NCBI GenBank assembly: GCA_003561595.1
Contig: PWWF01000225.1
Location: forward strand, 1 to 5,723
Direction of reading: 5' to 3'
Length of the DNA stretch: 5,723 bases
Source of the DNA: Paracoccaceae bacterium
GTDB taxonomy: Bacteria > Pseudomonadota > Alphaproteobacteria > Rhodobacterales > Rhodobacteraceae
Both the position numbers and the translations under genes were made by a program. This document shows positions 1 to 5,723 of this stretch, piece by piece. The notes beneath the pieces are model-generated. The model ran no database searches. It was given only the letters and a program-made list of their open reading frames with translations, and had not been told where the DNA came from. The stretch's first letter is position 1. The number at the start of each line of letters is the position of its first letter.

Positions 1-1042
1 CCTTGCCGGGCGTCAGATCGGCCAGCATATGACGGATATTGGTCGCATAGAGCGTCGAGGATTGCGCCGCCATCCGGCTGGGGAAATCCGTGTAACCCAC
101 GATAACCACGCCGTTTTCCGTGACCAGCCGTTCATCGGCCACGGTCAGGTCGCAATTACCGCCCTTCTCGGCGGCCAGATCCACGATCACCGATCCGGGC
201 TTCATCATCTGGACCATGTCCTCGGTCCAGAGCTTGGGCGCAGGGCGCCCCGGGATCAGGGCCGTGGTGATGACGATATCGACATCCGGGGCCAGTTCGC
301 GGAATTTCTCAAGCTGCTTTTCGCGGAATTCCGGGCTGGACGGGGCCGCGTAGCCCCCCGTCTCCGCCCCGTCTGTGGCCGTATCCTCAAAATCGAGGAA
401 AACGAACTCGGCCCCCATCGACTCGATCTGCTCGGACACTTCGGGGCGCACATCGAAGGCCAGCGTGATCGCACCCAGGCTGGTCGAGGTGCCGATTGCC
501 GCCAGACCTGCCACGCCCGCGCCCACGACCAGAACGCGTGCAGGCGGGATCTTGCCCGCCGCCGTCACTTGGCCCGTGAAGAAGCGGCCGAAATTGTTGC
601 CCGCCTCGATCACGGCGCGGTAGCCTGCGATATTGGCCATGGATGACAGCGCATCCATCTTTTGCGCGCGGGAAATCCGGGGCACCATGTCCATCGCGAT
701 CACGGTCGCGCCACGGGCCTTGGCGGCCTCGAGCATCGCCTCGTTCTGCGCGGGCCAGAAGAAGGAAATCAGCGTCTGCCCCTCGCGCAGGCGCTCGATC
801 TCGGGCAGTTCGGGCTCGCGCACCTTGATCACGACATCCGTGGCCGCGCAGAGCGCATCCGCATCCGCAACGACCGTTACGCCTGCTGCCTCATACAGTG
901 TATCGCTGAACCCGGCCGCCAGCCCGGCGCCGGATTCGACGAAACACTCATGTCCCAGCTTGGCGATCTGCGTGGCACTGTCCGGTGTCAGCGCGACCCG
1001 CGCCTCACCGGGCTTGATTTCCTTCAACGCCCCGATTTTCAA
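1..1042 (-). CDS. pntA: NAD(P) transhydrogenase subunit alpha, 3' end outside window
   Basis: Alpha subunit of the membrane-bound, proton-pumping transhydrogenase, which moves hydride between NAD(H) and NADP(H) using the proton gradient and is a main NADPH source. The 347 visible codons cover almost the whole cytosolic NAD(H)-binding domain I. Visible are the N-terminal KIGALKEIKPGEARVALTP; the R122-ISRAQ127-KMD130 loop matching the Arg-Gln-Asp loop known from the Rhodospirillum rubrum enzyme; the nucleotide-binding GAGVAG at 174-179 with D197 ending the second strand; the mobile-loop Tyr in TGGYA (about 231); and TTALIPGRPAPKLW, GGNCDLTV and VGYTDFPSRM further on. The start is TTG: it aligns with the family's initial Met, has AAGGGGG upstream at good spacing, and an in-frame TGA seven codons before it rules out a longer protein. 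The gene leaves the window before the end of domain I, so whether the membrane helices are fused (about 520 residues) or on a separate subunit is not visible. pntB probably follows outside. Confidence 0.97.
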   Translation of the reverse strand, partial: MKIGALKEIKPGEARVALTPDSATQIAKLGHECFVESGAGLAAGFSDTLYEAAGVTVVADADALCAATDVVIKVREPELPEIERLREGQTLISFFWPAQNEAMLEAAKARGATVIAMDMVPRISRAQKMDALSSMANIAGYRAVIEAGNNFGRFFTGQVTAAGKIPPARVLVVGAGVAGLAAIGTSTSLGAITLAFDVRPEVSEQIESMGAEFVFLDFEDTATDGAETGGYAAPSSPEFREKQLEKFRELAPDVDIVITTALIPGRPAPKLWTEDMVQMMKPGSVIVDLAAEKGGNCDLTVADERLVTENGVVIVGYTDFPSRMAAQSSTLYATNIRHMLADLTPGK

Positions 1043-1093
1043 GTGCAGCCCCCTTCTTGTTCAGGTTGCGTTCGGCCCCGCGCCTGCGCACGG

Positions 1094-1141
1094 GCTTGTG
1101 AATGCCGGGCTTCATAACCCGCGCCTGCCCGATCCACAAGC
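1094..1141. repeat. Widely spaced inverted repeat in the pntA leader
   Basis: GCTTGTG (1094-1100) and CACAAGC (1135-1141) are perfect 7-bp inverted copies separated by 34 bp. A second small dyad lies between them: CGGGCT (1106-1111) and AACCCG (1116-1121), 6 bp with one G-T wobble around a 4-nt loop. The block overlaps the possible pntA promoter, so it could be an operator or a leader stem-loop. This is inference from position and symmetry only. Confidence 0.35.
1111..1139 (-). promoter_or_regulatory. pntA: Possible promoter for pntA
   Basis: Read on the minus strand, TTGTGG (1139-1134) and TATGAA (1116-1111) are separated by exactly 17 bp, resembling a sigma-70-type -35/-10 pair (3 of 6 and 4 of 6 matches). 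Transcription would start near 1104, leaving a leader of about 60 nt before the TTG start. The match is weak, and in GC-rich DNA such pairs arise by chance. The support is mainly position: a 192-bp gap after the methyltransferase gene suggests pntA has its own promoter. Confidence 0.25.
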
Positions 1142-1220
1142 GGCCAAAGGGACCATGGATGCGGCCAAGTGACCTTGTTTCATTAGCGCTGACGCATTTG
1201 GCAGGCCCGCGCAACCGTGA

Positions 1221-1234
1221 CGCGGCGGCCCGCG
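1221..1234 (-). repeat. Short hairpin directly after the methyltransferase stop
   Basis: On the minus strand CGCGG-GCCG-CCGCG forms a 5-bp GC stem with a 4-nt loop immediately after the TAG stop. No run of U follows, so it is not a standard intrinsic terminator. It may slow polymerase or protect the mRNA 3' end, or be a chance product of GC-rich sequence. Confidence 0.25.
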
Positions 1235-1681
1235 CTACAGCCAGCGGCGGGTGCGTGCGAAATAGGCATCCGCCTGCGGGCCGAATGCCGCGCGCAGCCG
1301 CGCTTCTTCCGGTTCGATGAAGCGCCGCGTCAGCACCCATGCCAGCACCGGCACCAGAATCAGCCCCGAGATCGACCCCCATGACAGCGCCAACCCCGCA
1401 AGGATCAGCACATCGCCCAGATAGATCGGGTTGCGCGAAAAGCGATAGAGCCCCGTGGTAATCAGCGCGCTGGGGGCCTGATGCGGCACGATGCTCGAGC
1501 GCGCGCGCAGAAAGGACAGTGCCGCCACCCCCAGGATCGCCAGCCCCAGCCAGAACAGCAGATCGCCCAGCATGGTCAGCGCGGGGACATCCTGCACCCG
1601 GCCAAAGACCCATGTTTCCGCCCGCGCGATCCCCAGCGCGGCCAGCAGCCAGACAGGCGGATAATCCAGGTGTTTCATCAT
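1235..1681 (-). CDS. ICMT/PEMT-like integral membrane methyltransferase
   Basis: A 148-residue membrane protein resembling the bacterial isoprenylcysteine carboxyl methyltransferase family, a group of small S-adenosylmethionine-dependent enzymes. Hydrophobic segments lie at about 10-27, 38-58, 88-101 and 104-118. The family's SAM-site signature is clear: GLYRFSRNPIYLG at 77-89, then EPEEARLRAAFG at 123-134 and a terminal YFARTRRWL. ATG codons at 1681 and 1678 are adjacent. I chose 1681 because GGAG lies 8 nt upstream of it; the alternative removes one residue. A longer reading to 1777 would add a polar, Arg-rich stretch without family similarity and is less likely. It lies on the same strand as pntA, 192 bp upstream of it, and is divergent from kynU. 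Most bacteria have no prenylated CAAX proteins, so the true substrate is probably a lipid or small molecule and cannot be told from sequence. The family assignment is firm; the substrate is unknown. Confidence 0.88.
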   Translation of the reverse strand: MMKHLDYPPVWLLAALGIARAETWVFGRVQDVPALTMLGDLLFWLGLAILGVAALSFLRARSSIVPHQAPSALITTGLYRFSRNPIYLGDVLILAGLALSWGSISGLILVPVLAWVLTRRFIEPEEARLRAAFGPQADAYFARTRRWL

Positions 1682-1710
1682 GCGCGCATCTCCATCCCCT
1701 GCCCCTGCCC

Positions 1711-1732
1711 GCTTGTGCCGCGCAGCGCAAGC
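1711..1732. promoter_or_regulatory. Inverted repeat in divergent intergenic region, candidate operator
   Basis: Arms GCTTGTGC (1711-1718) and GCGCAAGC (1725-1732) are inverted copies with one mismatch (a G-T wobble if transcribed) around CGCGCA. The repeat sits midway between the methyltransferase gene and kynU and ends 4 bp before a TTGACC that could be the kynU -35 box. This is where a regulator of one or both divergent genes would bind. It could also form an RNA hairpin in the methyltransferase leader. No regulator gene is visible in the window. Confidence 0.4.
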
Positions 1733-1736
1733 CCCC

Positions 1737-1766
1737 TTGACCTTTGCGTGGCCGCGCGGCACCGAT
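1737..1766 (+). promoter_or_regulatory. kynU: Possible kynU promoter
   Basis: TTGACC (1737-1742) matches the sigma-70 -35 consensus at 5 of 6 positions. The corresponding -10 position, 17-18 bp downstream (1760-1766, CACCGAT), is poor. Initiation would fall near 1773, about 20 nt before the kynU ATG. The element is proposed on the good -35 box and its position; the weak -10 suggests activator dependence or a chance match. Confidence 0.25.
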
Positions 1767-1791
1767 GCCCGACCCATAGCCAGAGGTTCCC

Positions 1792-2985
1792 ATGACCGAT
1801 TTCACCGCCACCCGCGCCATGTTCGATCTGCCCAGGGGCGTGATCTATCTGGATGGCAATTCGCTGGGGCCGCTGCCCCGCAATGTCGCCGCGCGCGTGG
1901 CGCAGACGGTCACGGATGAATGGGGCGAGATGGTGATTACCGGCTGGAACCGCGCGGGCTGGATGGACCTGCCTGCGCGCGTGGGCGACCGGGTGGGCCG
2001 CCTGATCGGGGCCGCGCCCGGCACGGTGACCATGGGCGACACGCTCTCGATCAAGGTCTATCAGGCGCTGGCCTCGGCGCTGGAAATGGTGCCCGACCGC
2101 CGCGTTATCCTGTCGGATACCGGCAATTTCCCGTCCGATCTGTATATGGCCGAGGGGCTGTGCCGCACCCTGGGGCCGGAATATCGGCTGAAAACCGTCG
2201 CGCCAGAGGCGGTCGAGGACGCCATTGATACAAGCGTCGCCGTCCTGATGCTGACCGAGGTTGATTACCGCACGGGCCGCAAGCATGACATGGCCCGCCT
2301 GATCGCCCGCGCGCACGAGGTTGGTGCGCTTGTCGTCTGGGATCTGGCGCATTCGGCCGGCGCGATCCCGGTCGATGTGACGGGCGCGCAGGCCGATTTC
2401 GCGGTCGGGTGCAGCTACAAATACCTCAATTCCGGCCCCGGCGGCCCGGCCTTCATCTATGTCGCGCCGCATCTGGTGGACCGCGCGCGCCCCGCGCTTT
2501 CGGGCTGGCTGGGGCATGAGGCGCCCTTTGCCTTTGACCTGGACTACCGCCCCGGACGCGGGGTGGAGCGTATGCGTGTGGGCACGCCCCCCATCCTGCA
2601 GCTTGCCGCGCTCGATGCCGCGCTCGATGTCTGGGAGGGGGTGGATATGGACGATCTGCGCGCCCGCTCCATCGCGCTGCAAGAGGCGTTCATCGCGCAG
2701 GTCGAGGCCGGATGCCCCGATCTGACCCTTGCCTCGCCGCGCGATGCGACCCAGCGTGGCAGCCAGGTCAGCTTTCGCCACCCCCATGGCTATGCGATCA
2801 TCCAAGCCCTGATCGCCGAGGGTGTGATCGGCGATTTCCGCGCCCCCGACATCCTGCGCTTCGGCTTTACTCCGCTTTACCTGTCGCCCGAAGATGTCAC
2901 ACAGGCGGCGGACACGCTATGCCGCATCATGCAAAGTGGCGCCTGGGACCGGCCCGAATATCATGCCCGCGCCAAGGTGACCTGA
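1792..2985 (+). CDS. kynU: Kynureninase
   Basis: A PLP-dependent hydrolase that splits L-kynurenine to anthranilate and L-alanine (and 3-hydroxykynurenine to 3-hydroxyanthranilate) in tryptophan breakdown; cytosolic, normally a homodimer. The 397 residues match the family's usual size. Signatures in order: YLDGNSLGPLP (19-29), WGEMVITGWN (44-53), GDTLS (82-86), the NFPSD motif (112-116) near the cofactor, WDLAHSAGA with D184 and H187, CSYKYLNSGPGGPAF with K210 as the Schiff-base lysine after Y209, RVGTPPI (262-268), and DFRAPDILRFGFTPLY with R356 in the position expected to bind the substrate carboxylate. All expected catalytic residues are present, so the enzyme should be active. The ATG has AGAGG five bases upstream. 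No tryptophan dioxygenase or kynurenine formamidase gene is in view, so the other pathway steps must lie elsewhere. It is divergent from the methyltransferase gene and ends 73 bp before the transglycosylase. Confidence 0.97.
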   Translation: MTDFTATRAMFDLPRGVIYLDGNSLGPLPRNVAARVAQTVTDEWGEMVITGWNRAGWMDLPARVGDRVGRLIGAAPGTVTMGDTLSIKVYQALASALEMVPDRRVILSDTGNFPSDLYMAEGLCRTLGPEYRLKTVAPEAVEDAIDTSVAVLMLTEVDYRTGRKHDMARLIARAHEVGALVVWDLAHSAGAIPVDVTGAQADFAVGCSYKYLNSGPGGPAFIYVAPHLVDRARPALSGWLGHEAPFAFDLDYRPGRGVERMRVGTPPILQLAALDAALDVWEGVDMDDLRARSIALQEAFIAQVEAGCPDLTLASPRDATQRGSQVSFRHPHGYAIIQALIAEGVIGDFRAPDILRFGFTPLYLSPEDVTQAADTLCRIMQSGAWDRPEYHARAKVT

Positions 2986-2986
2986 C

Positions 2987-2998
2987 CCCGCCGGCGGG
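2987..2998. repeat. GC palindrome just after kynU
   Basis: CCCGCCGGCGGG is a perfect 12-bp palindrome starting two bases after the kynU stop. As RNA it could form only a 4-bp CCCG/CGGG stem with a CCGG loop, and no U-tract follows, so termination is uncertain. I saw no convincing promoter in the remaining bases up to 3058. Whether the transglycosylase and flhA are read through from kynU is therefore open. Confidence 0.25.
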
Positions 2999-3058
2999 TT
3001 ACGGAATATCAACCAGAATCGGTCCAGTGTGGCGCAACACGCCGCATGCGAGGACCCG

Positions 3059-3781
3059 ATGCCTGACCGCACCCGCGCGAGAACGCGCAAATTGCTGCCC
3101 TGGGGCTGTATCACCACCGGGCTGGCACTGATCGCCACGATCCTGCTCTGGCCCGTGCTGGCCCGCGCCTCCAGCCCCGCGCAACTCTGCGAGGCCGCGG
3201 CGCAGCGCGCCGCACGCGCCCATGATGTGCCGCTGGATGTGATGCGCGCTATCGCCATTGTCGAAACCGGGCGCAATCGCGACGGACAGATGACACCCTG
3301 GCCCTGGGCAATCCACGCGCAGGGGCGCGGTCATTGGCTGCCCACGCGTGATGCCGCGCTCGCGCTGGTGCGCGAGACGCTCGCCACCGGTCGGCGCAAT
3401 ATCGATCTGGGGTGTTTTCAGGTCAACTGGCATTGGCACGGGCATGAATTCACCACGCTGGAGGATATGATCGACCCCGCGCAGAATGCCGATTACGCCG
3501 CGCGCCTGCTGCGCGGTCACAAGGCGCGGCTGGGCCGCTGGGATCTGGCCGCAGGCGCCTATCACTCCGCCACGCCCGAACATGCCACGCGCTACATCGC
3601 GCGCTTCACACAGGCGCGTAAAACGCTCGGACCCACCGCACCTGCCCCGCAGGTTACACCGGCCGAGAACCGCTTTGCCCTGTTGCAGGCGGGCGGTCAG
3701 GGCGCGCGCGGGTCGGTGGTGCCGCAAGCGCTGATGACCGGCGGCGCGCGCCTGATCGATCTGGAGCATGTGCAGCGATGA
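3059..3781 (+). CDS. Secreted SLT-domain lytic transglycosylase, flagellar context
   Basis: A 240-residue protein predicted to cleave peptidoglycan glycan strands non-hydrolytically in the periplasm. An Arg-rich N-terminus and hydrophobic stretch (about 12-34) end in ARA-SS, consistent with Sec export and cleavage after residue 37. The SLT fold follows: catalytic E69 in IAIVETG, a PWPWAIHAQGRGHW block, GCFQVNW at 118-124 (the family's GxxQxN motif), and GAYHSATPEHATRYIARF at 166-183 (the AYNSG-like motif). The last 50 or so residues form a Pro/Gly-rich tail of unknown role. I chose ATG 3059 because GAGG lies five bases upstream; a GTG at 3029 would add ten residues but has no ribosome site. 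The TGA overlaps the flhA start, so the two are translationally linked. By analogy with Rhodobacter SltF, it may open the wall for the flagellar rod. The enzyme class is firm; the flagellar role is inferred from context. Confidence 0.9.
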   Translation: MPDRTRARTRKLLPWGCITTGLALIATILLWPVLARASSPAQLCEAAAQRAARAHDVPLDVMRAIAIVETGRNRDGQMTPWPWAIHAQGRGHWLPTRDAALALVRETLATGRRNIDLGCFQVNWHWHGHEFTTLEDMIDPAQNADYAARLLRGHKARLGRWDLAAGAYHSATPEHATRYIARFTQARKTLGPTAPAPQVTPAENRFALLQAGGQGARGSVVPQALMTGGARLIDLEHVQR

Positions 3782-5723
3782 TGGCCCTCTCACCCAAGGC
3801 GCTGTTCAGCCCAACGATCCTTCTGGCGCTGGCCTTGATGGCGGTAATCGTCATGATGATCCTGCCCATCCCCGCCTGGATGCTGGATCTGGGCCTCGCC
3901 GCCAGCTTCGCGCTGGCCATCCTGATGTTCACGGTCACGCTGTTCATCCAGCGCCCGCTGGATTTTTCCATCTTTCCAACGGTTTTGCTGGCGTCCTTGA
4001 TGTTGCGCCTGTCGCTCAATGTCTCCTCGACCAAGCTGATCATCGGCGAGGGGCATACCGGCACCCATGCCGCAGGTGGCGTGATTCAGGGTTTCGCCAG
4101 CTTCGTGATGTCCGGGTCGATCTTTCTGGGCGTGGTGATCTTTCTGGTCCTGCTGATCGTGAATTTCATCGTGATCACCAAGGGCGCGGGCCGCATGGCC
4201 GAAGTGGGCGCGCGCTTTGCGCTCGACGGGATGCCGGGCAAGCAGCTTGCCATCGACAGCGACATGTCCGCAGGCGCCATCGACCATCAGGAGGCCAAGC
4301 GCCGCCGCGAAACCGAACAGGCGGAGACGAATTTCTACGGCTCGCTCGATGGCGCGTCGAAATTCGTCAAGGGGGACGCAGTGGCCGGGCTGCTGATCAC
4401 GCTGCTGAATATCGTGATGGGGCTGATCAACGGCACGATGATGCATGGCATGACGCTGGCCGCGGCGTTCGAAACCTATGCCATCCTGACCGTCGGCGAC
4501 GGGCTGGTCAGCCAGATCCCGGCGGTCATCATCTCGATCGCGGCCGCCCTGCTGCTGGCGCGCGGCGGGGCCAATGGCGCGACCGACATGCAGCTTTTCC
4601 AACAGCTTGGCCGCTACCCGGCGGCACTGGCGACCGTGGGCCTGCTGCTCGCGCTTTTCGCCTTCGTGCCGGGTCTGCCCTTTATCCCCTTCGTGATCGG
4701 GGCGGCCGTGCTGATCGGGCTGGCGGTGCTGGCCGTCACAGCCCAGAACCGCGCCGCTGAGGCCGCCGCCGCCCCCGATGCCCCCCTTGACGACACGCCG
4801 GGCGAGAGCATGGGCGATGTGCTGGATCTGGACGAGATTCACGTCCAGTTCGCCGCCGATCTGGTGCCGATGGTGCTGGATCCGGGGTTGGGGCTGGACG
4901 GGCGCATCTCGAATATCCGCGCGCATGTTGCACGCGAATTCGGGCTGATCCTGCCCGAAATACGGCTGACCGATGACACCCGCCTGCCCGAAGGCTGCTA
5001 TGCCATCCTGATCCACGGCGTCGAACAGGCCCGCGACCGGCTGCGCCCCGACCATGTCCTTGCACTCGTGCAAGAGGATACGGATCTGAGTTTCGAGGGC
5101 GAGGATGTCAAGGAACCCGTCTATCACGCCCCCGCCCGCTGGATCGCCCCGCGCCATCAGGAAGATGCCGCGCTGGCCGGTAGCACCGTCGTCAGCCCGA
5201 TCGAGGTTCTGGCCACCCATCTGCTGGAAGTGCTCAAGGCCAATTTCGGCCGCCTGCTGACGCATAAATCCCTGCACCGCCTGCTGGATGAACTTACGGG
5301 CCTCTCCGACAGCGCGCGGGCCGAGGCCAATCGCCGCCTGATCTCCGAGATGATCCCCGACAAGGTGCAGCCCGACCTGCTGCTTGCCGTACTGCGCCTG
5401 CTGCTGGAAGAACGCGTCTCGATCCGCAACCTGCCCCTTATCCTGGAAGCGATGGCAGAGGTCCGCACCCTGCTGCAAGGCCCCGAAGCCGTGTGCGAAC
5501 ATGTCCGCCAGCGGCTGGGCTTTCAGCTAGTCGCGCCGCTCAAGCGCGAGGACGGGACCTTGCCGCTGGTCCAGCTTGCCCCCGACTGGGAAGAGGTTTT
5601 CGGCACCTATCAGATGACCGGCGATCATGGCAGCGATGTCGCCCTGCCGCCCGAGGATTTCGGCCGTCTGGGCACGCATATCGCGCAGACCCTCGGCGAT
5701 CTGGGCAAATCCGGCATCAGCCC
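3778..5723 (+). CDS. flhA: Flagellar type III export protein FlhA, C-terminus outside window
   Basis: FlhA forms the nonameric export-gate ring of the flagellar type III secretion system in the inner membrane; it couples proton flow to export and docks chaperone-substrate complexes. The 648 visible codons lack only about the last 40-50 of a usual 690-700. Hydrophobic helices occupy most of residues 12-135 and 201-322. The FHIPEP loop is intact: GAGR139, VGAR146 and D150 correspond to Salmonella R147, R154 and D158, followed by AIDSDMSAG and FYGSLDGASKFVKGD, whose D200 matches the functionally important D208. An Ala-rich linker (about 322-345) leads to the cytosolic domain, with VVSPIEVLATHLLEVLK and IRNLPLILEAMAE typical of FlhA. 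The start is the first of two tandem ATGs, overlapping the upstream TGA by 4 bp; the second would cost one residue. No frameshift or internal stop was seen. In this group fliR and flhB often follow, which would be outside the window. Confidence 0.97.
   Translation, partial: MMALSPKALFSPTILLALALMAVIVMMILPIPAWMLDLGLAASFALAILMFTVTLFIQRPLDFSIFPTVLLASLMLRLSLNVSSTKLIIGEGHTGTHAAGGVIQGFASFVMSGSIFLGVVIFLVLLIVNFIVITKGAGRMAEVGARFALDGMPGKQLAIDSDMSAGAIDHQEAKRRRETEQAETNFYGSLDGASKFVKGDAVAGLLITLLNIVMGLINGTMMHGMTLAAAFETYAILTVGDGLVSQIPAVIISIAAALLLARGGANGATDMQLFQQLGRYPAALATVGLLLALFAFVPGLPFIPFVIGAAVLIGLAVLAVTAQNRAAEAAAAPDAPLDDTPGESMGDVLDLDEIHVQFAADLVPMVLDPGLGLDGRISNIRAHVAREFGLILPEIRLTDDTRLPEGCYAILIHGVEQARDRLRPDHVLALVQEDTDLSFEGEDVKEPVYHAPARWIAPRHQEDAALAGSTVVSPIEVLATHLLEVLKANFGRLLTHKSLHRLLDELTGLSDSARAEANRRLISEMIPDKVQPDLLLAVLRLLLEERVSIRNLPLILEAMAEVRTLLQGPEAVCEHVRQRLGFQLVAPLKREDGTLPLVQLAPDWEEVFGTYQMTGDHGSDVALPPEDFGRLGTHIAQTLGDLGKSGIS

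Noticed and set aside
1005..1115. Possible 36-codon small peptide (MKPGIHKP...) on the minus strand overlapping the pntA start
   Set aside because: It has no good ribosome site, overlaps pntA in another frame, and its ATG would lie within the proposed -10 box. It could be kept only if transcription starts further upstream.
29..1172. Several plus-strand open frames across the left end
   Set aside because: They are antisense to pntA, whose protein motifs are unmistakable; their translations show no domain.
1678..2805. 375-codon open frame on the minus strand opposite kynU
   Set aside because: It lies wholly against a well-supported kynureninase gene, has no family similarity I can see, and has the composition of an antisense shadow.
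3029..3058. GTG at 3029 as the transglycosylase start
   Set aside because: It has no Shine-Dalgarno sequence; the ATG at 3059 has GAGG at correct spacing and gives a normal signal peptide.
2999..3793. 264-codon minus-strand frame opposite the transglycosylase
   Set aside because: It is antisense to a gene with clear SLT motifs and signal peptide, and has no domain of its own.
3790..5502. Very long open frame (570 codons) on the minus strand opposite flhA
   Set aside because: It mirrors the intact flhA frame. Its translation is rich in Gln, His, Gly, Arg and Asp with no recognisable domain, as expected from the complement of GC-biased codons.

Overview
The window is GC-rich, densely coded DNA with two minus-strand genes on the left and three plus-strand genes on the right. 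Codon use (strong G/C at third positions) and protein character point to an alphaproteobacterium, most likely Rhodobacterales/Rhodobacteraceae. That placement is an inference from gene content and protein style, not from a marker gene.

Left part, minus strand. Bases 1-1042 hold most of pntA, the alpha subunit of the proton-translocating NAD(P) transhydrogenase. It starts at a TTG codon and runs off the left edge. After a 192-bp gap comes a small integral-membrane methyltransferase of the isoprenylcysteine carboxyl methyltransferase (ICMT)/PEMT-like type (1235-1681). Its substrate cannot be named.

Centre. A 110-bp divergent intergenic region (1682-1791) separates the methyltransferase gene from kynU (1792-2985, plus strand), which encodes a complete kynureninase with all PLP-site signatures. 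The region carries a near-perfect 8-bp inverted repeat (1711-1732). One arm shares the heptamer GCTTGTG with a second, widely spaced inverted pair in the pntA leader (1094-1100 and 1135-1141).

Right part, plus strand. After a 73-bp gap with a GC-only palindrome comes a secreted SLT-type lytic transglycosylase (3059-3781). Its stop codon overlaps the start of flhA by 4 bp. flhA encodes the inner-membrane export-gate protein of the flagellar type III secretion system and runs off the right edge about 40-50 codons short of its usual end. The pairing suggests a peptidoglycan-opening enzyme expressed together with the flagellar export apparatus, so the window probably covers the edge of a flagellar gene cluster abutting housekeeping metabolism genes.

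I see no tRNA, rRNA, CRISPR array, insertion sequence or phage signature. All five genes belong to recognisable families. I found no convincing evidence for a wholly new system. The best leads are the shared intergenic motif, the transglycosylase-flhA coupling and the unassigned membrane methyltransferase.
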